From the NCBI RefSeq assembly GCF_011045195.1, contig NZ_CP049199.1:4695501-4759500 (forward strand): a stretch of DNA of 64,000 bases, written 5' to 3'. The position numbers and the translations under genes are program-made. Below, one piece after another: positions 1 to 6,998 of this stretch. This DNA is from Caulobacter soli (GTDB taxonomy: Bacteria > Pseudomonadota > Alphaproteobacteria > Caulobacterales > Caulobacteraceae). The number at the start of each line of letters is the position of its first letter. The stretch's first letter is position 1. The notes beneath the pieces were generated by a model. That model was not told where the DNA came from. It made no database searches and was given only the letters and a program-made list of their open reading frames with translations.

Positions 1-169
1 TTTCAGCCAGTTCGGCGCGGGTCTTCTCGATGGCGTTCATCTCGCCCAGGCCGTTGAGGACGATGTTGACGCCTTGGCCCGCCAGCGCGTCGGCCATGGC
101 GTGGCCGATGCCGCTGGTCGAACCGGTCACGATCGCGACCTGACCTTGCAAACCAAAATCCACGGCCAT
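1..169 (-). CDS. bdhA: 3-hydroxybutyrate dehydrogenase, N-terminal part (cut by window edge)
   Basis: This is the first 56 residues of a short-chain dehydrogenase read leftward from an ATG at 167-169; the rest lies outside the window. The visible part has the N-terminal beta strand, the NAD-binding TGSTSGIG glycine motif and an NIVLNGLGE segment. That segment is typical of D-3-hydroxybutyrate dehydrogenases, where the acidic end of strand 2 selects NAD. Such enzymes convert 3-hydroxybutyrate to acetoacetate during polyhydroxybutyrate breakdown, which fits the phaAB/phaR genes at 33-36 kb. With only the N-terminus visible, another SDR is possible. Confidence 0.7.
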   Translation of the reverse strand, partial: MAVDFGLQGQVAIVTGSTSGIGHAMADALAGQGVNIVLNGLGEMNAIEKTRAELAE

Positions 170-259
170 CGAAACGCTCCCAAGCTCTACGATTGCTGCA
201 TCGCAGCATATAGCCCGTCCACTACAGGTGCGAGCGCTTATCCGTTCAGCGTGACGAAT

Positions 260-1027
260 TCAGGGCTGGAGCCGCGCGAACACCCAGTCGGCGGGCGTCG
301 AGAGATCGCCGCGGAACTTGTAGCCGTCCAGGTCGAAGGCCTTGAGGTCGGCGGCCTTGTCGATGCGGTTGTCGACGACGAAGCGAGCCATGCGACCCCG
401 GGCCTTCTTGGCGAAGAAGCCCAGCACCCGCAGCGTGTTGCCCTTCTCTTCCTTGAAGTGGCAGGTCACGACCGGCAGCTTCAGGGCCTTGGCGTCGACG
501 GCCCCGAAATATTCCTGGCTGGCCAGGTTCACCAGGGTCGGGTCGGCATGGTCCTTGGCCGCGGCGTTCAGGGTCTTGGCGATGGTCTCGCCCCAGAAGT
601 CGTAGAGGTTGGAGCCCTTCTTGGTCTTCAGCCGCGTGCCCATTTCCAGGCGATAGGCCTGCAGGGCGTCCAGTGGCCGCAGCACGCCGTAGAGGCCCGA
701 CAGGATCCGCAGGTGGTCCTGGGCCCATTCCAGCGACGGCCGGTCCAGTTCGCGCGCGTTCAACCCGGCATAGACGTCGCCGTTGAAGGCGATCACGGCC
801 TGCAGCCCTTCTTCGACCTGCGGGTCGAAGGTCTGAAAGCGTTCGCGGTTCAGATCGGCCAGCTTTTCGGAGATGTGCATCAGCCGGCGCAGATCGGCGG
901 CCGTCAGCTTGCGCGTCACCTTGGCCAGCTCGGCGATCTGCGGCTTCAGTTCGGGCGTGGTGAGCGGCAGCACCTGATCCGGGGCGGTGAAGTCCAGCGA
1001 CTTGGCGGGGGAAATGACCATCAGCAT
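260..1027 (-). CDS. yaaA: Peroxide stress protein YaaA (DUF328/UPF0246)
   Basis: A 255-residue protein whose length and sequence match the YaaA family throughout: it opens with MLMVISPAKSLDF and contains SGLYGVLRPLD, KGSNLYDFWG and CHFKEEKG. In E. coli YaaA is induced by OxyR and limits free iron and Fenton damage during peroxide stress; its DNA-binding fold suggests a nucleic-acid role. It is a cytoplasmic protein with no signal peptide. It is transcribed away from the small membrane protein gene at 1079, so the 51-bp gap must hold two promoters. No peroxide-regulator site was recognised by eye. Confidence 0.93.
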   Translation of the reverse strand: MLMVISPAKSLDFTAPDQVLPLTTPELKPQIAELAKVTRKLTAADLRRLMHISEKLADLNRERFQTFDPQVEEGLQAVIAFNGDVYAGLNARELDRPSLEWAQDHLRILSGLYGVLRPLDALQAYRLEMGTRLKTKKGSNLYDFWGETIAKTLNAAAKDHADPTLVNLASQEYFGAVDAKALKLPVVTCHFKEEKGNTLRVLGFFAKKARGRMARFVVDNRIDKAADLKAFDLDGYKFRGDLSTPADWVFARLQP

Positions 1028-1078
1028 GGCGGTGCAGATAGAGGCTTGGAACGGCCACGGCTAGTGCGGCGCTGGACA

Positions 1079-1468
1079 ATGGCGCCGCTGGCCGCGATGT
1101 TGCCCGCCCTTTCGCCGGACCTTCGACCGATGCCGCAAATCCTGGGCCTTCTGGCCGCCCTGACCTGTCCGCTGGTCATGTTCGTGGGCCTGTTCCTGGT
1201 GCTGCGCACCCAGGGGCTGAAGTGGCGCATCGCCTGGGCGGTGCTGTGCTTCGTCGGGATCGGGGCGTTCTGGATGCGGGCGTCCACCGGCGAGTGGGGC
1301 TTCGTTCCGGGCGCGATCAACCTGCTGGGCCCCGGTCAGCAGCCCGGCTTCTACAAGGCCACGTTCCCGATCGGAGCCATCGCGGCCATGGTCGTCTGCA
1401 TCGGCGTTCGCCGGGCCCGCGCCGCGGCGGCGAAGCGGCGCCAGGATGAGGTCGAGCCCGAGGTCTAG
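1079..1468 (+). CDS. Small membrane protein, unknown function
   Basis: A 129-residue protein (112 if it begins at the in-frame ATG at 1130). It has three hydrophobic stretches, roughly residues 21-42, 48-62 and 88-110 of the long form, joined by short polar loops, and a basic/acidic tail ending in EVEPEV. I recognise no family. The ATG at 1130 gives a protein starting just before the first membrane segment and may be the real start. It converges on the dehydrogenase at 1465, and the two stop codons share one CTAG. Confidence 0.6.
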   Translation: MAPLAAMLPALSPDLRPMPQILGLLAALTCPLVMFVGLFLVLRTQGLKWRIAWAVLCFVGIGAFWMRASTGEWGFVPGAINLLGPGQQPGFYKATFPIGAIAAMVVCIGVRRARAAAAKRRQDEVEPEV

Positions 1469-2874
1469 AACAGCACGCGCGGGTTCATGATCCGCTGGGG
1501 GTCCAGCGCCGCGCGGACGGCGCGCAGGGCCTCGATCTCGACGGCGCTCTTGTAGCGCAAGGCCTCGGCCGACTTCATCGCCCCCAGGCCGTGCTCGGCG
1601 CTGATCGAGCCGTTCATGCCGGCCACGATGTCATGGACGATCCGCGCGCCCTCGTCGCGCAGGGCGTCGTGGGGATCGTCGGGCGCCCCGTCCGCCCGCA
1701 GCACGTCGTAGTGCACATTGCCGTCGCCGACATGGCCGAAGGCCACGACCCGCACGCCGGGCGAGAGGCGCTCCACCGCCGCCGTGGCCTGGTCGATGAA
1801 CGCGGCGACTTTCGAGACTGGCACGGAAACGTCGTGCTTCCAGGCCGCGCCCTCGGGCTTCTGGCCGCCGGACTGGTTCTCACGCACGGCCCAGAAGGCG
1901 TGAGCCTGGGTTTGCGATTGCGCGACGGCCGCGTCCTGGACCAGGCCGGTTTCCAGAGCCCCGGCCAGCAGCCGCTCCATGGCCGCCTCGGCCGCGCCGG
2001 GCTCGCCCGAAGCGGTCTCGATCAGCACGTACCAGGGATGCACGGCCTCCAGCGGCTCGCGCAGGCCGGGGATGTGCTTGAGGGCGAAGGCGACCCCCAG
2101 GCGGCTCATCAGCTCGAAGGCCTCGACCGCCCCGCCGGTCTCGTCCTTGGCCTTGGCCAGCAGGGCGATGGCGGCGTTCGGCGTGGCCACGGCGGCGATG
2201 GCCACGCAGCGCGAGGCCAGCAGCGGATAGAGTTTCAGGCTGGCGGCGGTGATGATCCCCAGCGTGCCCTCGGCCCCGATCAGCAGGTGCTTGAGGTCGT
2301 AACCGGTGTTGTCCTTGCGCAGCCGCTTGAGGCCGTTCCACACCTCGCCATTGGGCAGCACCGCCTCGATCCCCAGGATCTGGTCGCGCATGACGCCATA
2401 GCGCAGCACGGCCGTGCCGCCGGCGTTGGTCGAGGCCAGGCCGCCGATCGTGCACGAACCTTCCGAGGCCACGCTCAGCGGGAAGCGGCGGTTGACGCTC
2501 AGGGCCACCTCGTGGGCCTTGGCCAGGGTTACGCCGGCCTCCAGCACCATGACGTCGTCGAAGGCGTCGACGTCGCGCACGGCGGTCAGCTTCTCGGTCG
2601 AGAGCAGGATTTCGCCCTGCGGGATCTGGCCGGCGACCAGGCCGGTGTTGCCGCCCTGGGGCGTGATCGCCACGCCGTCGGCGGCGCAGATGCCGACCAC
2701 GGCGGCCACCTCCGCCGTCGAGCGCGGCAGGGCCAGCAAAGGCGTCTGGCCCGTCCATCGCCCGCGCCACTCCTTCAGCTTGGGGGCCAGGCGGTCGGGA
2801 TCCTGGCTCCACCCGCCCTCGCCGAGCACGGCCTTGAGGCGGGACAGGGTGTCGGCGGGAACGGGCTTGGTCAT
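1465..2874 (-). CDS. FAD-linked D-2-hydroxyacid dehydrogenase (D-lactate / D-2-hydroxyglutarate dehydrogenase type)
   Basis: A 469-residue flavoprotein with an N-terminal FAD-binding PCMH domain (about residues 40-220; TPQGGNTGLVAG and SEGSCTIGGLASTNAGG lie in the flavin-binding region) and a C-terminal FAD-oxidase domain. The C-terminal half carries the metal-binding FGHVGDGNVHYD stretch and SAEHGLG, characteristic of D-lactate and D-2-hydroxyglutarate dehydrogenases. It probably oxidises a D-2-hydroxyacid to the 2-oxoacid and passes electrons to a carrier; the exact substrate cannot be read from sequence. The start is the ATG before TKPVPADTL. It is divergent from vapB, with 67 bp between the starts. 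Confidence 0.88.
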   Translation of the reverse strand: MTKPVPADTLSRLKAVLGEGGWSQDPDRLAPKLKEWRGRWTGQTPLLALPRSTAEVAAVVGICAADGVAITPQGGNTGLVAGQIPQGEILLSTEKLTAVRDVDAFDDVMVLEAGVTLAKAHEVALSVNRRFPLSVASEGSCTIGGLASTNAGGTAVLRYGVMRDQILGIEAVLPNGEVWNGLKRLRKDNTGYDLKHLLIGAEGTLGIITAASLKLYPLLASRCVAIAAVATPNAAIALLAKAKDETGGAVEAFELMSRLGVAFALKHIPGLREPLEAVHPWYVLIETASGEPGAAEAAMERLLAGALETGLVQDAAVAQSQTQAHAFWAVRENQSGGQKPEGAAWKHDVSVPVSKVAAFIDQATAAVERLSPGVRVVAFGHVGDGNVHYDVLRADGAPDDPHDALRDEGARIVHDIVAGMNGSISAEHGLGAMKSAEALRYKSAVEIEALRAVRAALDPQRIMNPRVLF

Positions 2875-2909
2875 GGCAGCGGAGGATACGCTTTCGAGGC
2901 TGCCCCTGT

Positions 2910-2921
2910 CAGTATATACTG
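2910..2921. promoter_or_regulatory. Perfect 12-bp palindrome, candidate VapB operator
   Basis: CAGTATATACTG is a perfect palindrome 20 bp upstream of the vapB ATG, in the short gap shared with the divergent dehydrogenase gene. It is strikingly AT-rich against its surroundings and could overlap a -10 element. VapB antitoxins generally repress their own promoter through short palindromes, so an autoregulatory operator is the natural reading. This is inference from position and symmetry. Confidence 0.5.
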
Positions 2922-2941
2922 GAGGCTATACGGAGACCGAC

Positions 2942-3229
2942 ATGGGCATCCTGATCAAGAACCCCGAAGCCGAGCGCGCGGTGCGCGAGCTCGCCAGCCT
3001 GACCGGCGAGAGCCTGACCACCGCCATCGAGATCGCGGTGAAGGAGCGGCTGGAGGCCAAGCGGGCGGTCAAACCGAAACACATCCCTCGCAGCGCAGCG
3101 GAGATGAAAGCGATTACGCGGAGATTCCTGACGCCGAAGGCGCGGGCCGGATTGATCCCCCCGCTCACCAAGGCGGACTTTGATGAGCTCTGGGAAATCC
3201 CAGGCTTCGCGGAAGACTCCACCCCGTGA
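2942..3229 (+). CDS. vapB: VapB-family antitoxin (ribbon-helix-helix type)
   Basis: A 95-residue protein. The N-terminal ~45 residues (MGILIKNPEAERAVRELA, then SLTGESLTTAIEIAVKERLE) match the ribbon-helix-helix fold of Rv0623/PSK-type VapB antitoxins. The C-terminal half, with FLTPKARAG and DFDELWEIPGF, is the region expected to wrap around the toxin. The ATG is preceded by CGGAG at suitable spacing. The stop overlaps the toxin start (GTGA), so the pair is translationally coupled. It should bind DNA and neutralise VapC; the 12-bp palindrome just upstream is a likely operator. Base composition is slightly less GC-rich than the neighbours, fitting an acquired module. Confidence 0.9.
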   Translation: MGILIKNPEAERAVRELASLTGESLTTAIEIAVKERLEAKRAVKPKHIPRSAAEMKAITRRFLTPKARAGLIPPLTKADFDELWEIPGFAEDSTP

Positions 3230-3621
3230 TCCTCGTTGTCGACACTTCCGCACTTGTGGCGATCGCTGCCGAAGAGGCGGGCTGCGACACCTTCATTGAC
3301 GCGCTTGAAGCCGCGACCGAGGCGTTCATGTCGCCCATGACCTATGTCAAACTGGGCAGCGTCCTCGTCGGACGCGGCCTCTTTCCGTCGCGCGATGTCA
3401 CGGACGATTGGTTGGGCGTGTATCGCGTCCAGATCGCGAGAAGTCCGGTCATCGACACCGCTGCGCTCGACGCCTACCTGCGTTACGGCAAAGGCCGACA
3501 CCCCGCGCGGCTGAATCTGGGCGACTGCTTCTCGTATGCCCTGGCCAAGCAGTTAGACGCGCCCCTGCTCTACAAAGGCGACGACTTTCCGCTGACCGAC
3601 GTGCGCTCGGCGCTGGCCTAG
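3226..3621 (+). CDS. vapC: VapC-family PIN toxin with substituted active-site Glu
   Basis: A 131-residue PIN-domain protein starting at a GTG that overlaps the vapB stop. It has the expected order of motifs: VVDTSALVAI (Asp6), RYGKGRHPARLNLGDCFSYA (Asp100) and LLYKGDDFPLTDV (Asp119/Asp120). VapC toxins are Mg-dependent ribonucleases that usually cut tRNA or rRNA. Four acidic residues normally hold the metal; the second, a Glu within the strand here written SPMTYVKLG, is Lys42 (AAA at 3349-3351, one base from GAA). The family call is secure, but nuclease activity is doubtful. Its TAG stop lies in a CTAG shared with the convergent gene at 3618. Confidence 0.9.
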   Translation: MILVVDTSALVAIAAEEAGCDTFIDALEAATEAFMSPMTYVKLGSVLVGRGLFPSRDVTDDWLGVYRVQIARSPVIDTAALDAYLRYGKGRHPARLNLGDCFSYALAKQLDAPLLYKGDDFPLTDVRSALA

Positions 3622-3935
3622 CCGGCCGCCGGGTTGGGAACGCCCCGGACGTCGCGCCAGTATTCCTCGGCCACGTCGTCGTCGATCACCGGCGGATCGC
3701 CCGCGCCCTTGTAGAGCCGATCGTCACCGCCCTTGCGGGCCTTGGCGATCCAGAAGGGCTGGCCCGTCTCGACGTCGCTGAAATTGGCCTTCAGGCCCGA
3801 ATTGCGCAGCGCCTCGAACGTGCGCCCGCCGTAGTACAGCGTCTCGCCGGTCTTGGAGAGCCGCACACGCCCGATCCGCGCCGGCCCGTTCAGCCCCTTG
3901 GACTTGTCCTCGAGGTACATGATGCGGAATTTCAT
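3618..3935 (-). CDS. Conserved hypothetical protein (short alphaproteobacterial family)
   Basis: A 105-residue soluble protein starting MKFRIMYLEDKSKGLNGPARIG and containing TLYYGGRTFEAL, FSDVETGQPFWIAKARKGGDDRLY and a C-terminal EEYWRDV. These features recur in a short protein family of proteobacteria sometimes mislabelled as a DXP synthase; the length is far too short for that enzyme. No catalytic motif is evident. It lies 5 bp upstream of nothing obvious and is followed on the same strand by no close partner; Sua5 ends only 5 bp from its start (3941), so it may be co-transcribed with sua5. Confidence 0.75.
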   Translation of the reverse strand: MKFRIMYLEDKSKGLNGPARIGRVRLSKTGETLYYGGRTFEALRNSGLKANFSDVETGQPFWIAKARKGGDDRLYKGAGDPPVIDDDVAEEYWRDVRGVPNPAAG

Positions 3936-3940
3936 CGGCT

Positions 3941-4918
3941 TTATCCTATGAACCCGGCCGCGCGTCGCAGCCGGTCGTTGATCGCCTCGCCCAGACCTTC
4001 GTCCGGTATGGGCGCGACGGCGATGCCGACGGGGCTGGTGCGGTCGGCGGCGCGCAGGAACGCGAACAGCTTAGCCGCCGCTTCCACCAGATCGCCCGAG
4101 GGGCTGAGGTTGAACACCCCCTCCCCGGCTGGCCACGGCCCGAACGCCAGGAACGCTTCGCCCGCCTCTGGCGCGGCGGCCTCGATCCGTACGGGCGCGT
4201 CGGGGGCGTAGTGCAGGGCCAGGCGGCCAGGCGAGCGCTTGGCGTCATCGTCGGCCTGCGCCAACGGACCGACCACGGCCTCCAGCTGGGCGCGGGTCAC
4301 CGCGCCGGGGCGCAGCAGGCGGACGGGACCGTCGAGCACGGCGACGACGGTGCTTTCCAGGCCCACCTCGCAGGGGCCGCCGTCCAGGGCGGCGGCGGTC
4401 TTGCTACCGGTCTCGGCGAAGGCGTCGTCGAAGGTGGTGGGGCTGGGCCGGCCCGAGCGGTTGGCAGAGGGGGCGACCACCGGTCCGCCGAACGCTTCCA
4501 GTACGGCGCGCGACAGCGGATGGCCCGGCACCCGGATCGCCACGGTGTCGAGTCCGGCCCGCGCCAGGTCGCAGACGGCGGCGGTGTCGCGGATGGGCGC
4601 GACGATGGTCAGCGGACCGGGCCAGAAGGCCCGCGCCAAGGCCTGGGCGCGGTCGTCGAAAGCGGCGATGCGGGCGGCCGTCGCCGCGTCGTGGACGTGG
4701 GCGATCAGCGGGTTGAAGCGCGGACGACCCTTGGCCTCGAAGATCGCGGCCACGGCGGCCGGATTGGCGGCGTCGGCGCCCAGGCCGTAGACCGTCTCGG
4801 TGGGCAGCAGCACGAGCCCCCCGTCACGGAGCGCTTGCGCGGCAGCCTCTATTTCTTCTTGGCCGTGATGGCGAAGCTGACCTTCACCTTGCCGCCGATC
4901 TGATCCGTAGACGCCCAT
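3941..4918 (-). CDS. tsaC: L-threonylcarbamoyladenylate synthase (Sua5/TsaC)
   Basis: A 325-residue protein with both Sua5 domains. The YrdC-like domain carries GGLVLLPTETVYGLGADA, KGRPRFNPL and VAPSANRSGRPSPT; the C-terminal Sua5 domain has RSPGRLALHYAPDAPV. It makes threonylcarbamoyl-AMP from threonine, bicarbonate and ATP, the first step of tRNA t6A37 synthesis. The only in-frame ATG/GTG/TTG ahead of the conserved GGLV is the ATG at 4916-4918, so the gene appears to begin inside the upstream b561-YceI gene with a 70-bp out-of-frame overlap. An AGGGTGA stretch sits just before this ATG. Confidence 0.9.
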   Translation of the reverse strand: MGVYGSDRRQGEGQLRHHGQEEIEAAAQALRDGGLVLLPTETVYGLGADAANPAAVAAIFEAKGRPRFNPLIAHVHDAATAARIAAFDDRAQALARAFWPGPLTIVAPIRDTAAVCDLARAGLDTVAIRVPGHPLSRAVLEAFGGPVVAPSANRSGRPSPTTFDDAFAETGSKTAAALDGGPCEVGLESTVVAVLDGPVRLLRPGAVTRAQLEAVVGPLAQADDDAKRSPGRLALHYAPDAPVRIEAAAPEAGEAFLAFGPWPAGEGVFNLSPSGDLVEAAAKLFAFLRAADRTSPVGIAVAPIPDEGLGEAINDRLRRAAGFIG

Positions 4919-6162
4919 TCACCCTGTCCAACCCCGAACACGGTCCGGTCCAGGGTGGTTACACCCCGAGCCGTGGCCGTGTCGCCGTCGATCTTCAGGC
5001 TGAAGGGCAGGCTGACGGGCTTCTTGACCCCGCGCAGCTCCAGCGTCCCCTCGGCGACGAACTTGCCCTCGCCGGTCTTGCGGAACTTGCTGGCGGTGAA
5101 GGTGGCCTTGGGATGGGTCGCGGCGGCGAAGAAGTCGTCGCTGGGCAGGCTGGCGTCGCGCTGGTCGTCGCCGGTGGCGGCCGAGCTCATGTCGATGCTG
5201 ACGGTCAGCTTGGAGCGGTCCAGCGCCTCGGGCGAGAACAGGATGTCGGCGGTCCAGCGCTTGAACTGGCCTTCGATGGCGTCACCGGCCCAGGTGGCCG
5301 AGAAGCCGAGGGTCGAGCTCTTGGCGACGGTCCAGGCGACGGGGTCTTTCAGCGCGCTGTCCGGCTCGGCCGGCGCGGCGGCTTCGGCGGGCGCGGTCGG
5401 AGCGGCGGGCGCGGCGCTCGGCGCGGGCGCGGCGACCTCCGCCGGAGCCTCGGCGGGCTTGGGCGCGGCATGCTTGACCACCGGCTTGTAGAGATAGCCC
5501 GCCGCGACCACCGCGATCAGACCGGCGGCGGCCAGCCAGGCGCGCGGCTCCCGCCAGCCCGGCTTGGCGCCCGGGGCCATGTGGTTCAGCACCTCGTCGC
5601 GATCGAGGATCTGGTGCTTGGCCACCGCGCCCAGGTGCAGGGCCAGCAGCAGGTAGGTGGTCTTGACCAGCAGGCCGTGGCCGACCTCGCCCGCCTGGTG
5701 CCAGGCGTGCTTGGGACCGGCGGCCAGTTCGGGCAGGCCCGGAATGTGCGGCCAGGGAATGGCGCCGTACAGGATGGTCGGCAGGCCCAGCTTGCTGGTC
5801 GAGACGATGATCCAGCCGGTGACCGGCAGGCCGATCATGATCACGTAGAACGCCACGTGCACGATCTTGGAGGCGATGGTCTCCCAGCGCGGCTGGCCGA
5901 CCGGATGGGGCGGCGGCTTGTGGGTCAGCCGCCAGGCCAGGCGCGCCAGGCTGAGCAGCAGGATCGTGATGCCGATCGACTTGTGCAGCTGGAAGATGGC
6001 GTAGGTGGCCGGACCCTTGGGCTCGTCGCCCATCCGCCAGCCCAGGATGATCTGGAAGAGGATGGCGGCGGCGATCAGCCAGTGAATGACGATCGCCACC
6101 GTCGTGTAGGATTTCGGACGGCCCGCCGCCGAGGCGGTCTCGATGGATGTCTCGGCGGTCAT
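4849..6162 (-). CDS. Cytochrome b561 / YceI-domain fusion protein
   Basis: A 437-residue two-domain protein. Residues ~18-200 form a bacterial cytochrome b561 with four membrane helices and the expected heme histidines (for example His27 in VIHWLIAAAI, LHKSIG, HGLLV and ALHLG). A further helix near 210-227 leads through an Ala/Pro-rich linker (about 228-270) to a YceI domain (about 275-437). YceI domains are lipocalin-like beta-barrels that bind isoprenoid quinones or similar lipids. The layout suggests a membrane cytochrome delivering electrons to a quinone-like ligand held in the periplasm. It is followed downstream by sua5 and preceded by a free YceI protein on the same strand, 44 bp away. 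Confidence 0.9.
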   Translation of the reverse strand: MTAETSIETASAAGRPKSYTTVAIVIHWLIAAAILFQIILGWRMGDEPKGPATYAIFQLHKSIGITILLLSLARLAWRLTHKPPPHPVGQPRWETIASKIVHVAFYVIMIGLPVTGWIIVSTSKLGLPTILYGAIPWPHIPGLPELAAGPKHAWHQAGEVGHGLLVKTTYLLLALHLGAVAKHQILDRDEVLNHMAPGAKPGWREPRAWLAAAGLIAVVAAGYLYKPVVKHAAPKPAEAPAEVAAPAPSAAPAAPTAPAEAAAPAEPDSALKDPVAWTVAKSSTLGFSATWAGDAIEGQFKRWTADILFSPEALDRSKLTVSIDMSSAATGDDQRDASLPSDDFFAAATHPKATFTASKFRKTGEGKFVAEGTLELRGVKKPVSLPFSLKIDGDTATARGVTTLDRTVFGVGQGEWASTDQIGGKVKVSFAITAKKK

Positions 6163-6206
6163 GGTCGTCCTCGTCTCAACTTAGGTCCCGGTTCGAATCC
6201 GAGAAC

Positions 6207-6824
6207 TTACTTCTTCGGATTGAACTCGGCTTCGATCTCCAGGTCGACCACGTCGCCGACCAGGCCTTGCAGGTGGGTGAAGCCGAAGTCCGAACGCTTG
6301 ATCTGGCCGGAGGCCGAGAAGCCCATGATCTGCGAGCCGAACGGGGTCTTGGCGTAGCCGTTGTACTTGACGTCCAGGGTGACCGGCTTGGTCACGCCGC
6401 GGAAGGTCAGGTCGCCCGTCAGCTTGCCCGGCTCGACCTTGGTCGAGACGAAGGTGATCTTGGGATACTGGCCGGCGTTGAAGAACTTCGGATCCGTGCC
6501 GATTTCCTTGTTGAAGTCCGGCAGGCCGGTGTCGACGGCGGCGGCGTCGATGGTGATCGACACCTTGGTGTTCAGCGGCTTGGCCGGGTCGTAGGTGTAG
6601 GACCCGTCGATGGCCTCGCGCGTGAAGCGGAAGGTGTAGTGCGAGGTCCCGAAGTGGGTGACCTTCATCTCAAGGCTGGCGTGGCGCTTGTCGATGACCC
6701 AGTTGCCGGCCGGGGCCTGGGCCGGATCGGTGGCGGTGGCCTGGGCGAAGGCGACGGCGGGAATGGCCGCCGGAGCGAGCAGGAGGGCGCCGGCCAGAAG
6801 GGCTGAGGCGAAACGGCGGTTCAT
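6207..6824 (-). CDS. Secreted YceI-family protein
   Basis: A 205-residue protein with a Sec signal peptide (MNRRF, then a hydrophobic run ending AVAFA-QAT near residue 28) and a complete YceI domain, recognisable from WVIDKRHASLEMKVTHFG, FRGVTKPVTLDV, FGFSASG-like core residues and SDFGFTHLQG. YceI proteins are periplasmic lipocalin-like barrels that bind polyprenoid or quinone ligands. The start is the ATG at 6822-6824; a longer reading frame exists upstream but would bury the signal peptide. It precedes the b561-YceI fusion on the same strand, so both YceI copies are probably expressed together. Confidence 0.92.
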   Translation of the reverse strand: MNRRFASALLAGALLLAPAAIPAVAFAQATATDPAQAPAGNWVIDKRHASLEMKVTHFGTSHYTFRFTREAIDGSYTYDPAKPLNTKVSITIDAAAVDTGLPDFNKEIGTDPKFFNAGQYPKITFVSTKVEPGKLTGDLTFRGVTKPVTLDVKYNGYAKTPFGSQIMGFSASGQIKRSDFGFTHLQGLVGDVVDLEIEAEFNPKK

Positions 6825-6998
6825 AGGGGCAGTCTCCAAACTGTAATAGCAGTAGTTGCTGAACCCCCAACTTAGGAAGCTTGGCCCGAGGAAGAAGGGA
6901 CCGCGCTTCACGAAGCCGTGATCACCACGGCTTTGCACCACGCGCCCCAACATCTAAACGAAGTTCACTTGAGCTTTCCGCCAGATCGGACCCGTCCC

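Noticed and set aside
74..1078. Long open frame running into the small membrane protein gene at 1079
   Set aside because: It lies antisense to yaaA, its protein is low-complexity Gly/Gln/Arg sequence with no family character, and the membrane protein has proper starts at 1079 and 1130.
3226..3621. VapC interpreted as a broken gene
   Set aside because: The frame is full length with all other motifs. Only the Glu-to-Lys change is seen, so it is annotated as a coding gene.
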